Source: Choristoneura fumiferana (taxonomy: Eukaryota; Arthropoda; Insecta; Lepidoptera; Tortricidae). Taken from it: 64,000 nucleotides of DNA. The stretch's first letter is position 1. Each line of letters starts with the position of its first letter. The position numbers and the translations under genes were made by a program. The notes under the pieces were generated by a model that was not told the DNA's origin, did not search any database, and saw nothing but the letters and a program-made list of their open reading frames with translations. The stretch lies in contig NC_133472.1 in NCBI RefSeq assembly GCF_025370935.1, positions 5,248,171 to 5,312,170 of the forward strand, given 5' to 3'. Positions 33,814-47,200 of this stretch are shown one piece after another.

Positions 33814-34110
33814 TATATTTAATTATAGCATTCTGTCACAATCGTTCATTTTTTTAGTCGCTATAAATTTTAGTCGCATTTCACCTCGATCGTACATTTA
33901 AGTATCGCGTTGAGTCTCATTTGTGTTTTTTTTTAGTCGCTATTAGTGTTGGTCTTATTTCGCTTCGATCGTGTTAGCGTATTTTATCAATTAACGCGTC
34001 AAATTAATTAGAGTCCCAAGCAAACATCGATTGCGTCTAGGGTAAAATAGAACACGAAAAATTAGATACTGCCAAATTAATTATACTAATGTAATAAAAA
34101 GCTACGCGAA

Positions 34111-34538
34111 CAATGAGGGCTATCGTTTTTTGTCTCACTAGATGGCGCACTGTTGCGTGAGGTTTTTAAGTATGACTTGCAAAGTCTGTTATTACGGGCG
34201 TGAAAACAAAGTTTATATTAAAATCATATTTAATACACCTTTAAACCGTACCATATAAATATCGAGCATGACACAGTGTTGCATAGTCCCGTTTCGTTCG
34301 GAAAAAAGGGAGGACAAAGGTTTCCGAAAGACAAAACTGTCTCAAAACACAGACATTCATTGCCCCGGAACGCATATTTGCCATAATTAATTTCAGATAT
34401 TGCAAAATATTCACAAATATATTCTAATTATAAATAAACCCGCGTAGCTCACCCAAAAACTATGAGATTTGACATTTCGGAGACCTCACGCTACACTAGC
34501 GCCTCTAGCGGCGAATTCATACGCGATAGCCCTCATTG
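34111..34538. mobile_element. CAATGAGGGCTATCG MITE, copy C (nested)
   Basis: Full-length copy, same orientation as B, inserted in the outer element. The related copy at 50275-50700 shows the unoccupied site near 50367-50380 (CTTGACGCG...CGCGTAGC). Confidence 0.87.
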
Positions 34539-35029
34539 CGTCAAGTAGAAGATTCTATAGAAATTTTGTTAGTTCGAGGTGACATGCGATTCGGTGAATC
34601 GCTACAAGGAATTTGTGCTTTTCCGGTAAAGAACTAACAAATGAAAAAAAAAACCGTTATTTATATAAACGGCTAGACCGAAATAACTATTGACTGAAAA
34701 ATATATATATAAAAGAAATGCGTCTTTTTTAAAGCATGTAATTTATGTAAACTTAATTGTATGGAAATGGAGAAACAAACATAGTTCATGTTGAGATACA
34801 TACAACTACAGATCTGTTCACTCACGAAGGCGCGATTATTAAGCATTTTACTATAAAAAAACAGTAGAAATTAATGAAGTTGACCTTATTTGATTATAAG
34901 AAACCGTGCGCTTCATTATACATATAACGGGGCCGCGAGGGCATAGATACCTTACAGCCATAGAACCAAATATACATGGACCTTGTGGTTAGTAATATAA
35001 AAGTGTATACATATTTTTGACGTAATGGT

Positions 35030-35330
35030 AACGTACGTTCAAACCATTTGATTCCTAATCCACCATAGAACACACGCAATTCTCTTGTCTAGCAATGCGA
35101 TGTCACTATCAATCAATATCAATTTTACTACGAAAAGGTTCCACAGTGGGTCACTATTCAGTTGGTTCGATAGCACAGTCCAGGAAACTGAATTGTGTAC
35201 CAGGATGGAACCTCTTCAAAATCAATTTCGCTACGATTTTTTTGGCAAATGTATGGAATGTCAATATGACACCAGCAGCACAAAAAGTTCCACCCTGGTA
35301 CAGTCACCAGCATTAATATCTGCCACAGCG
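35030..35330. repeat. Repeat with inserted foldback unit
   Basis: Partner of 5280-5480. Here the unit at about 35176-35303 (ends CCAGGATGGAAC and GTTCCACCCTGG) interrupts the shared sequence. That unit is also found at 6435-6605. Confidence 0.55.
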
Positions 35331-36064
35331 GCGCGTGCAAAAATATCTGACACGTCCTTCCGGCCCTAGAAATAGAGTCGTATCAGATATTTATGCACGA
35401 TGTTGTGTCAGATATTGTACGCAATCAGTTTCTTTGACTACATTTTTCTCGCAATCTTAATGAGGTTTTTAGCATGTAAAGTGAAGCAATCTCTTGTACA
35501 TATAGAATTACTAATCAATTAATGTAAAATAAATATATTATAGCTTTAATTTTATAAGACTATTTATTAGTATTGTAATTGTGGCTGTGCGCGCAGTCAC
35601 TTCAGCGCCATTTCCTATTTAGTAAGATATTTTTTATAAGAGAATAACAAACTAATATAAAATGTAATGAAATAATAATGTTACTTTTATGGTTTTTTTA
35701 TTTTATTTCATATTACGTACATACGTTTGTCCACCTTCTACTTACACTTACATGAGGGGGAGGAGGGTTCAAAATCTAAAAAAATTGCGTTTACTCAGCC
35801 CGTTACCCTTTTTTAGTGGAAAACAGGCGTTAACTTTTTTTTAAGCGTCAGTACCTCAGAAAGAGAAAACATGCTTTTTCTTAGTATATACTCGTTATTC
35901 GATGCGTATAAATATTAATATGAAATGCTGAAATCTGTGTACATTGGAGCTGTGAAAAAGTCAAGTTTCATAATCATAAGTTCAGCCAAAGATAAAAGTA
36001 GCGGACGTGTTCGCTTATTTGAAACGTGGCAGACTATCTTATCATTGTAGTTACCAGTGACAAA

Positions 36065-36399
36065 TAAGAGCTAGTTCGCACCTTGTCGGATATCGGGCCT
36101 GGATTTTTATATAAAGAAATCAATATCGGCTGTTTTGCCAGCCCTCTACGGCCGGTAAAAAATCGTGTCGGGTCTCGCTCGCCTATGAGTAAGTTATTAT
36201 GACGCTGTTCACATTGGTAAGATGTCGGGGCCGACCCCGCCCCGCCCGCACCCCTTGTTCTGCCCGGGCGTCGCTGCCGTAAGAAAGATAAGGCCGACAA
36301 CCGACTAGTGTGAACAGACGCGAGACGCGCCGACAAACGACTAGGTCTACGGCGGGTAAAATCCGGGCCCGACATCCGACCAGTGGGAACCAGCTCTTA
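36065..36399. mobile_element. MITE with TAAGAGC ends, 335 bp
   Basis: The left end TAAGAGCTAGTTCGCACCTT pairs with the right end GTGGGAACCAGCTCTTA, and CTTGTCGGAT pairs with ATCCGACCAG. The interior is unusually GC-rich. Same family as 24443-24612. Confidence 0.65.
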
Positions 36400-36465
36400 C
36401 GTTCAATTGTTTGTAGACCTTGTCAATGTCACGAACGCAAGAAAAAACACATTAGAAATAAATAT

Positions 36466-36471
36466 TTTATT
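36466..36471 (-). promoter_or_regulatory. Candidate distal polyadenylation signal of alpha-spectrin
   Basis: AATAAA on the minus strand (TTTATT on plus), about 1.65 kb after the alpha-spectrin stop codon. Confidence 0.4.
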
Positions 36472-36755
36472 GATTGTTAATTTAATGGAATACAGAAAAT
36501 AAAAATCTTAGCGACAAAACATTTTGTGAAGCTTAAAAGTTAAATAGAATACTTAGTCAACTCGAATGTTACTCGTGAACCGCCGGCGGTGAAAAATGGG
36601 CGGTCAAAATGGTCATCTTTAAAATATATCAAACCTTAACAAAAATAGTTTAGAATGTTTTAGAATATGATCAAAAGAATAATCCATAGGTAATATTTTT
36701 CAACACCAAATTAGATCAATAGGTTTCAATACCTATAGCTGTAAATTTTAAATAA

Positions 36756-36761
36756 TTTATT
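36756..36761 (-). promoter_or_regulatory. First AATAAA downstream of the alpha-spectrin stop
   Basis: AATAAA on the minus strand, about 1.36 kb after the stop. I see no earlier minus-strand AATAAA in 36762-38120. Confidence 0.45.
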
Positions 36762-38120
36762 ATATAATTGTTATTCGGAGTTCTATATTTTATGGATTAA
36801 AACTTTGAGCTACTCTAAAGTCAATGGAAAAAGACACAAGAGAATGCAGTTAGCGAGTTTGGAGCTTCGTATTTCTCTGCTAGGTCCAGAGAAAAGGAAA
36901 GGCATCCCTTAGGTTGGGCACACTGATTTTACAACAATCGAACACCTTCCTAATGTTGACTTGACATGGATTGAAATGTCGCAATGTCCAATTATTTGAG
37001 AGCAACTTTAGGGCATATTTTCTCATCGTAACACCCCCTTGTGGGCGTCGAGGGGTTTCAGGGGGGTAGAGGCACCAGAACGCTCAGAAAAAAGTAAGAG
37101 GAAAGGGGTAGCTTTAGAAAAAAAAAACAAAGGGGCGATGGACAAAATAAGGTTGAGAATTTATGCTCCAGGCTTCGTAAAGACCGCTATCATTTGTCAT
37201 AATGGACATCTACGACTGATTGCATTAAAATTCTGTTCCTTTAATGATATCAATAAAACAGATATTTTATATAGCAGTTTATAACAGTGTACACCAAACC
37301 TATTGCTTCAACGAAATGCTTCTACATAAAAAGCAGCACGGGCGAAGCCGCCAGCTTGTCATAGCTATACAAACTGCATTTTTTTATAATTTTAATAAAT
37401 GCTTTTTCGAGTTACACTCAGCCTATGCATGGAATATAATAAATAGTGAAAGCTTTACCGCGCAGTAACCCTTAATATTACGTAAGGTGGGTGAAGTGAA
37501 AAGCGTGATTGGTTTTCATATAAGAGCAGGTTCACTCTTGGACGCAAGCGTTTTATATGGTTCAGTACCTTAGTACAATAACTAGACTCGGCGTTTGAAC
37601 CGCTCACAGTTCACAAAAACACGAGACTTTGTTGATTTAACATACGTAACTTCTACATTAGAAGTCTATACCCAAACCCAAAGAGCGTCCATGTTTCCGA
37701 TTGTAGTTTGAAGTAAAAAGTAAAACGATTGCGTCTGTACAGAACTAATAACAAGGAATAGAAATGTCATTGCTTGTTTTTTTAACACCGCGGCACCGCT
37801 GTTGGTACTTAGGTATTCGTCCCCCAACCTTAACTTCCCAGTGAAATGTAATCACCTCTGAAATAACCCTCTATGGAGCAAGATGTAGACAGTAAATCTC
37901 CATTATAAGCCAGTGTGGCATTTCGACCGCTAACTTACTCATCGTATCAGACCACATTAAATTGTTTTAGAATCTTTATGTTAAGTATGATAGAATAAAG
38001 TGTTGATTTGTTGTATACAATTCGGGTAGATACGAGGTTGAGAAAGTACATGGACAATTTCTATTCGTTATAAAAGTTCTGTTGTGACCCCGAGTTTTGG
38101 TACTGAGCGGAAGAAGGCTT

Positions 38121-38249
38121 CTAGTTTTGGAAGAGGGTGCGGGTGAAGTCGATGTAATCGAGCGCGTTGGGTATCGGCCGCTCCGTCTTCTGCTCGACGT
38201 AGGGTTTCATGCGGGCCACGCAGTAGTCCGCCATTTCCTTGGTAAGATT
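38121..38249 (-). CDS. alpha-Spec: Alpha-spectrin exon 20 of 20 and stop
   Basis: NLTKEMADYCVARMKPYVEQ to DYIDFTRTLFQN, then TAG at 38121-38123. Acceptor GTCCCACAG. Confidence 0.97.
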   Translation of the reverse strand, partial: NLTKEMADYCVARMKPYVEQKTERPIPNALDYIDFTRTLFQN

Positions 38250-41200
38250 CTGTGGGACAAGTTACAATATAAATATTGCTATAGGTACAGAAATAGTGCA
38301 TAATTTTATTTCCTTTCCGAAATACGTCGGCACCGGAAGTGTCAATCATTGTGATTATTATATTAAGGTGGATCAATTATTTCTTATTGTTATCCAGTCC
38401 GGTCAGAGAAAAAATGTGTCACATTATACTACAACATGTACATTAGATGACCAATTAGGCACTTAAAACTACCACAAAGTGTAAATGTAATGTTGCCGAA
38501 ACGTCGAGGTAATTATTACTCGTGTGTGTGAGCGTGATAAGTCCTGTGCGTGGTGTTTTGACTACAAAAATGCATGTTTGGCAAATGTTAATCCTATAAA
38601 CTTACCGTTTAAAGAGTGACTCAGGATACCGTAACTATAGCAACGAGTTAAGAAAGAGCTGATCGATCCATTAATTATTGAATACCTAGCGACCTAGGGA
38701 TACCGTGATATACTGACCGCGTATAGCTCATCCTTGGTGACGTAAGCCCGGTCCTGGTGCGCGGTGATCGCTCGGAACGCGTTCTCTATCTCCTCAGAGG
38801 AGTGCACGTTCTCAGTCTCCTTGCTTATCATGAAAGCCATGTACTCCTGGAGGGAGACCTGGCCGTCGCGGTTGGGGTCCACCACATCTGAGGGTAAATT
38901 ATTAGGTTATAAATTTAAATCATAAAATTAAAATACGTTATTTGACTATTTTGTATATGTTTTATAAATTAAAACTACACAATGCCTGTTATCGAATAGA
39001 AAAACAATTTTTAGGCTACCTTTACAAATAACAAAGTTATAAAGGTTTGAAAATCAAGATTAGACAGAGAAGACATACTGGCATGTGACGTCACACGCCA
39101 GTACCGCCATACTTGCTGCATAGAGAAAAGCGTTTGAGAAAGAGACAGGTATATAGATAGCTTCGCACGAGGACTTCTCCCCCAACGGCTATCTGTCCTT
39201 CGAGCGACGTGGCCCGCCCGTTGCCACTTCATCTTGCATATTTTTCCAGCTACGTCGACGACTTTAGTTCTTCGACGAATTACCGTATTCCGGATTCTAT
39301 CGCGCAAAGAAACTCCAAGCATACCTCTCTCCACACGTCTCCAGGTACGTGTACTCACTGAGTATAGCCTCGAACTCGGGGTCGGGCTGGCCCTCTTCCA
39401 CCATCGGCAGGTCATAGCCGAGCGCTCGCAAACACGACTTGAACTCGTGGTGGTTCAGCCGGCCGGAGCGGTCCTTGTCGAAATGCTTGAACATCATCGA
39501 GAACTCCTTGAGCGCGTCCTCGCTCACGCCTGCGGATAACACATAGAAATCATTGAAAATTGGGTACTGTTATCCAGACATTTAGATTATTTTAGATGCA
39601 ATCGGGATTCGGGATGTACGCCGATATGGATGGGTTATTGTTATTACCAACTTATTACTGAACACCCTCGCGTGTGTGCGTGTGTGTGTTTTACGGGGCT
39701 TTCTAATTATGGTCAGCAAAATGTTAGTAATGTATTAAAAAAAAGCAAAGCAAAAGTTTTTACGTGTGTGTGTGTGTATGTGTTACTGTTTACTGCTAAA
39801 CGGCTGGACGGGTTGGAATGTAATTCGGTATATACATGCTGCTGTCTGGAAAACTGGCGATCACTCGCTGTAATATTTTGCAACACTTTGCAGACACATT
39901 GTTGAAGATCAGCTAAAGGGCATTTTCATACGTCGCATTTTTTTTAAAATTTTGTAATTCTACGTTCTCCTTACTCAGAATCACGAGCACTATGGATCTT
40001 GACGAAAAAAAAAATGCCCCCAATTTTGCATAAAACTTACAATAACTCTTTATTGCACACCAACACATAGCAAGCAGTACAGATAACACAGGTATATACA
40101 CAGAGACTTTCTGAGGTAAGCAATAGGCGGCCTTATCGCTTCAAAGCGATCTCTTCCAGGCATCCTACAAACAACAACCCATACAAACTGACAACCCATA
40201 TAAACTGTATGAAAAAAAAGTCACAAAACTGGCAAACTAATTAGGGACACTTTTTACTTCGTCCAAATGAATAGTGCTCGTGATTCTAAGTAGAACCCAA
40301 AATTACATAACACAGAAAAAAATATTTTTTTAGCGCCATTTAAGTGAAAATGCCCTAAAAACGTTAAGACTAGGGATACAGCTGTTCAAGTACTTACCGG
40401 AGTGGTTGCGAGCTTGTATCTGCTGCTCCAGGTTATGCTGCATGCGCATAGAGAGCTGGTCGAGCTGATCCCACTGCTGGGCCAGCCCCACCGTGCTGTG
40501 CTCCGTGTAGCGATTGTCCAGAATCAGGTGCTCTTCCAACGCGGCGCCTGGAAAGGGGTCAGGTTAGTCTCTGGAGTTTCTCGTTATAATGTAACGCCAG
40601 TTAAAATATAACTTATCGTCCATTACTTTCCAACCTCGTGTCTAGGCGTTTCTATCTACCGTTGTACCCTGAGTTTCCTCTACGATTTAAACAATGTCTC
40701 CATTTTGTTACGAAAATTATTAAGAAAAATTCGTAACAAAACGGACACATCCATAAGCATCCCTACAATATTTTGGGGAGACATCTGGAGACCCTGTTTT
40801 TCCAGCTCGAAATCATGGACTGAGTCTACCTCCCAAATTTTGTTGAAATTAGAGAGATAAACTCAGGGTACAACGGTAAATAGAGCCCGTCTACTCGAAT
40901 TGTATCAAACAAATCAACACTTTATCATACTTAACATAAAGTTGATTCTAAAGCAATGCTTATGGCCAGATGCGAGGTTGAGAAAGTAAGCGGTCGTTAT
41001 GTTACAATTAGGGCATGCACCCTGTTCCACAAATACATACGAATACCTCCTCAAAGGAACCGGGTAATACCCGGTTCCTTGAGGCACTCGCAGAACCGGG
41101 TGTATGCCCTAGTTACAATTCAACTACCTATAAATATTTTTCTCAAAAATGTCCGTAAAAGTTGACATTATTCTTTACATATCAGAAGGTGAAGTGCATA

Positions 41201-44200
41201 GTTTATGGTCAGCAAAAAATTAAAAAGTTAAAAAGATTGCAGGCGCGCTAGCTCGACAATAATGAATTAGCGCAACAATGAATCAGTCACAATTTTTTTT
41301 TTAAGTTAAAAAGGCAATGGAAATGTTGGCACAAGTCGTATACAGCCAAGTCTAATGGCCGGTATCAGATATTTAGTTGGAACTCCGGACTTTTTCTATT
41401 GGGTCTGAAATAGCTTGTGGTGTTTTCGGTGGAAAAATACACCTGCAGTTTATTTTTAATGAAAATAGGCGAGAAAGCATAAGAAAAATATTGGAATAAA
41501 ATTAAATTTTATAATATATATTGAGAAAAAGTTTATTTATATTAGTCTCGGCTGGAATAGCAATTGCTGGCTTCGTATTAGTTAAACGGACTCGCAAGCT
41601 CATCCGTTTAATACTCATACTCAGCCAGCAATTGCCTACTTCCGGGCCACGACAATAATCTACTATTAATCAAATGTCAGACATTAAGGTTGCGATTCCA
41701 CCAAAATTAATGCTTTTTTTGTGCGCCAGCTCCGCTTACCGAGCTCCTCGAGCCTCCTCAGGTCAGCGCGGCGCGCGCGCACCTCGCCCGCGCGTTGCCG
41801 CAGCGTCGCCAGCTGCTGCTCCAGCGACCCGGTGCCCTCCATCATGGACGTGCTGTGCGCAAACGTTAGCTTTATTCTAATACGATTTTTTTTTATAATA
41901 ATGATTTATTGTGCAACAATAACAATAATTTACATTCAAATTAATTTCAATCTACTATAAAGGTACAACTGAAAAAGGTCCACATTCTGTCCCCTCAACT
42001 AGGTAGGAACCTGTATCTTAGGGGCTAGAGCGTTTCTCCGACTTATAATAGACAAATAAAAAGTGAGAAGGACAGAGTTCCAGTCTAACGAACAGTAAAA
42101 AAACTTAAATTAATATTAATTAATTACACCAGCACATGTATACCAATAACTAACACAACGTTAAGACATAAAGAACTCAAGAGAAATTATCACTATAAAA
42201 GATTTTCCGTTACTTTCGCGACTTAAAAAAGACTTGTTATAGATAAATGTGATGCCGTCTCTGTTTATTCGGACAAAACAAACAGAGACGGCATCACATT
42301 TATCTGTCACATAAAAATTAACAAGAGTGATGAGACAGAGCCTTAAGGTTGCGTGCGTTTCAACCAGAGATGTGCGAGGATGTTTTGTGAGGAATGTTTT
42401 CCATGACCCAATAGGAACGCTTCATTTAACTCGCCTCGCACAGCACCGCTCCGGTGGAAACAGCTGAGCGGAGCGAGGCGAGGTAAATGAAGGGTTCATA
42501 TTGGTTAATGCAGGGGTTTCTCAAACTTATGGCTCCACATACCCTGTTAGTTTCTAGACGACAGCGAACCCCTACCTCCCCCCCCCCTAAAGAAAGTAAA
42601 AAAACTGGCTGTTGGAGAAACTAAGTTTATTTTTATTTCAATCATCATGATAATATAATGTATATTATTTATTTCAATAAAAGGTAAGAAATATAAGTAA
42701 GAATCGTCTTGCCAACGAAAATACAAACAACAGCAAATAAAAAACACATAAGTAACAAATTTGGAGTTGAAATAAAAAATACAAAAAGACTCCAAAAACC
42801 AATCTTAATCATCTTGCCAGTCTTGCAGCCACCATCACGTAAACCTTGTCGCGAACCCCCTACCGTCGAATAGCGAACCCCTACCCCACTTTGAGAAACC
42901 CTGGGTTAATGAAAAACAAATTCCTTGCACGTTTCTGGTCGAAACATAGCCGTATTATCAGTTATGTAGTTGAAATCAACGCCATGTCATCATGCAAGAA
43001 GACTAAAGTTTTGATTTCAACTAATATTATTGGTCCTTTATTTACAATTTAAGGCTAACGGCAGGCGACGACTCCGCGTGACCAGCGGCGCTGCGAGCGT
43101 TTTCTCAGTACAAAGTTTTTGGCATATTCTCGTATTGTAGATTTGGTATAATTGTCATATCGCCGCAACTCATAACGCATAATCTTGTTTGTTCTAACAC
43201 CTTGTGTCGTGTGAGTAAAATACCAGTTTAGATATGTAAGAAAAATTGTGCAAGTAGCATTATATTACTGCGCTCATTCTTTACGAACTCACAATGTACA
43301 GTCAGCAACAAAGATATGAATACAGCCAAAGTGTAAAAATATGTATGCACGACCTTAATGTTAAGGCAATAGAGTTCTGTATACATATTTTTGGCACTTC
43401 AAACGTATGTATATTTTTGTTGCTTGCATTTCTATCTACCGTTGTACCCTGAGTTTATCTCTCCGATTTCAACAAAATTTAGGAGGTAGACTCAGTCCAT
43501 GATTCCGAGCTGGAAAAACAGAGTCTTTCAGATGTGTCCCCAATATATTGTGTGGATGTGTCCTTTTTGTTACGAAAAATATTAAGAAAAATTCGTAACA
43601 AAACGGACACATCTGGAGACCCTGTTTTTCCAGCTCGGAATCATGGACTGAGTCTACCTTCCAAATTTTGTTAACATCGGAGAGATAAACTCAGGGTACA
43701 ATACAACGGTAGATAGAAATGCCCTAATACAACTTGCAGCATTTTTCTTGCAAATCTATAACTGGGCTTAATAAGTGGGCTGGGCTTAATAATTTAAATA
43801 ACTGGGCTTAATGATGTAAGTTATGTGTAGAGTTTTAGTTCTAACCTAACCTACTTAGCTGGTAGGTACAGTCGCCATTAGATATTTCGGAGTGGACAAG
43901 GTGGTCAAAAATCTCGGCACATGCACTCTTATTAAGGTATTAGAGTTGATGTTTTGATATTTTTGATCACCTTGGCCGCTCAGAAATATCTGATGGCGAT
44001 TGTACCAGCTTGTTTCCTTGCGAGGTCACAATTCTAACCTAACCCACTTTACTGTTAGCAATTCATTTCTATGTGCATTTTTTCTTGGGATAATATTTGT
44101 ACAATTTTGTTACGTGAAATTATGCGAAATGAGTTTTATGCCAAGTGTATTTTATGCGAAGTAATTATTGTGCTAAAAAAGTCTATGAGACATGTAAACA

Positions 44201-47200
44201 AGTGTGTTTCGGGCAAGCAAGATTATGCCAGATGGGGTACTACGTTTCCTCTGCCAAGAAACCACTGTGCGCAATGAATAGTGGGAACAGAGATAACTCT
44301 CGTTATGCCATTAGTCGCGCGGTCCGCGGCCACACGTTAGGCCTTTTAAATAGGGTTTAAAATTAGAAAGTTAGAACACCTAGGAATATTAAAACACTCA
44401 ATAGATATCAAAGGCCCAATGGCGTCAAAACTTTTACTGTTTTATTCAATGTCAGTTGTATTCAAGATAGAAATTGATCTTGGAACAAAAATTGCAGTAA
44501 AAAAGCAAAAAAAAATACCCCCTACTTTTTCATCTTTAGTTCTTTTTTTTCAAATTTTAAATGAGACTAAGGGGCTGTTTCACCATCCAGTGATTAGCGT
44601 TAACCGACGGTTAAATGTGATGCCGTCTCCGTCTATTCGAACAACACAAATAGAGACGGCATCACACCTAACCGCTAGTTAACACTAATCAATGGATGGT
44701 GGGTAAAAGGAAAGAAAATCCTCTCAAACATAAAAAGCATATTGAAATCTGCACAGAAATAACGAAGTTCTGAGGTAACAAAAATAACTTTTGAACTGGT
44801 TCAAGGAACATCTCGTTACCTGAAATGGTTCTCGTTTAATTTCACGGAATTGGGCCTCGAAGTAAAAATCACATGTATTTCGTTATAAACAACGCGATTA
44901 GTACAGGGAAACGCACGGACTGTGTTCACGTAACGACATCTAAAGCCTTACTTTATCCACACATGGTTATGCAATATGCTAGATCGAGTTATTGGAACAT
45001 TATTCATTAAAAAAGACAAGGAATAATTCATAAAAAGGACCCCGGACCTAAAGTATGGAAAATGTGGTTTCAATGAACTAAAAGAATTTCCTTGCTCACC
45101 CGCGACCTCGACTACGACTCTAACAACTTAGACTCTAACAACTGGTAGCATGGTGTACGGTTGTGTCACTCTGAAGATGAGCTCTGGTTGAGTTCGAAAC
45201 GCGTCAGTGTAGTGTGGTGGTGGTGATAGATGGGTTTGTGTGATTTGTGTGTGTTCTTACAGTGTGGAGGTGGAGGAACTGCATGACCACGCATATTTTG
45301 CATAAGCTTAGCTATCGTAAGGTCGCGGGTGAGCAAGGAAATTCTTTTAGTTCATTGATATGGACCTCCGCAAAGTAACGCCTGATTCAATAAATTATTT
45401 AAAATGTGGTTTCAGTTAAATTAATATCCTGAGATTTTGATATGTCACAGATTTCAAAGTCCTGAACAAAAGTGTATAAAACACTAAACTATAAGGGACT
45501 CGGAAACAGAGGTAGCACCCTTAGAGACTTTTGTTCAGGACTTTACAATCTATAACATATCAAAATCTCAGGATATTTAACTAAAACCACATTTTCCATA
45601 CTTTAGGTCCGGGGTCCTTATCATCGGGGTCATTATTATTTCGACTTATCGGGTTTGACCAGGGAACCCTCGTTTTTGACTCAGCTTTTGTGATGCCGAA
45701 TGAAATGGGAGTATATACTTAGTTCCTTAACCAGCTGTGGACAAAGTCGGGTTATGTTATCGTACAGTCCACCGGGGATACGTTACCCGTTCCAGCCTAG
45801 CAGTTGGTACCTGCGCATCAAGGCTTCGTTAGCTACAAGTGTATTGTATATACCTTTTGCCTTTCAGAGATTACAGTGTCTTACGCGCTTGCAATCACAA
45901 TCTCAGACACTATCTCTTTTCGCTGCCATTTGTAAGATCTTATAAGATACACCAGAAGGGTGTACCGCTTGAGATATACTGGCTTGCTAACAAGCACTTA
46001 TTAGAGAATAAGCTTGCAGATTCGATTGTTTTTAAGGTTCAGTACCTCAAAAGCAAAAAAACGGAACGGCAAGGGTTCTTCTAAGGCTAGCGTGTCTGTC
46101 TGTTCAACTGTCACAACCAATTTGCTTGAAAACTACTGAACCGATTAAGTTGAAAACTTTTACACAAAATGTAGGTAAGATGGACGTAAAGGCTGACCAG
46201 AATTATAAAAAACCTCGCCATATTGCGAAAAACCAATAGAACTAATTTCATGCATTGGTAACACTAAATTCAAATGTCATCTATCTATTGCTGTCAAAGT
46301 TTAACGTTGTTAGCGCGTGTTCATTTAAAGTCTTATTTTGTGTTTTTGTGCGTTAAAATGCCGAAGATTACCCACAGCCTTGGAAGGAAAATAATTCACA
46401 ATGTATAAAAGTATAAGTCATAGAAAAAGTATGAGGGATTAGAAAATATTCGTTTAAATAACATCACCGACACCGTTGTCAATGACTAATAGGTATTGTG
46501 TAGTAAGTGTAAAGAATGTTGCAATATAAAACGTAGAAGTGCTGCCCTCGCTTCAGGTTTTTTTATATTCCTGGTCAGCCTTTACGTCAATATTCACGGC
46601 TTTGATAATGACAAATCGTCACTACTTTGAAAAAATCTCGTATCTCAAATCAATACGTCAACAAAATTTAACCTTGACGTAATGGTCATAAAGTGCCCTT
46701 AGAAAAATTATCCATTTTGAGATACGAGTTTTTTTTAAAGTAGTGACGAAATACTGCCCTCATAAGGCAAAAGAATCATCGTGTGCCAATGGTTAAGTAA
46801 AAAATACTGACCGGGTCTCGGTGAGCCACTGGTGGAACGCGTTCGCGTGCTTGGCGAACTCTTTGCGCAGTTTGTCGTTCTCCTCCTGCCTCTGGGCTTC
46901 CTTGGTGAGCTCCACGTCTCTCTCCGCTGTTGTGAACGCACACATCAAGGTTTTAGTACAATATAAAGATACAGAATAAAATATAAAGATACGATGTGGG
47001 ATTATTGATATCCCACAGCCCACAATAAGGGCTAATTGACAGACGAAATATCGCTAGATAAATAGTAGTTAAAATAAATAAATGAGCCAATGAGGGCTAT
47101 CGTTTTTTGTCTCACTAGATGGCGCACTGTTGCGTGAGGTTTTTAAGTGTGGCTTTCAGAGTCTGTTATTACGGGCGTGAAAACAAAGTTTAGATTAAAA

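Larger units (their letters stand above)
31996..34643. mobile_element. Outer DNA element hosting two nested insertions
   Basis: The ends CATTTGTTAGTTCTTTACC and GGTAAAGAACTAACAAATG are inverted; the adjacent GTAGCGATTCACCGAATCGC and GCGATTCGGTGAATCGCTAC also pair. Without the two inserts (32071-33813 and 34111-34538) the host element is about 475 bp. A related copy without the inserts is at 50275-50700. Confidence 0.75.
36450..38120 (-). other. Probable alpha-spectrin 3' UTR
   Basis: The interval between the stop codon and the polyadenylation candidates contains no conserved open frame and no clear repeat, unlike the flanking DNA. That fits a transcribed 3' UTR. Its extent is inferred. Confidence 0.45.

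Noticed and set aside
39011..39415. 134-codon minus-strand open frame near exon 18
   Set aside because: A chance fusion of out-of-frame exon 18, an RTE fragment and another repeat; not a gene.
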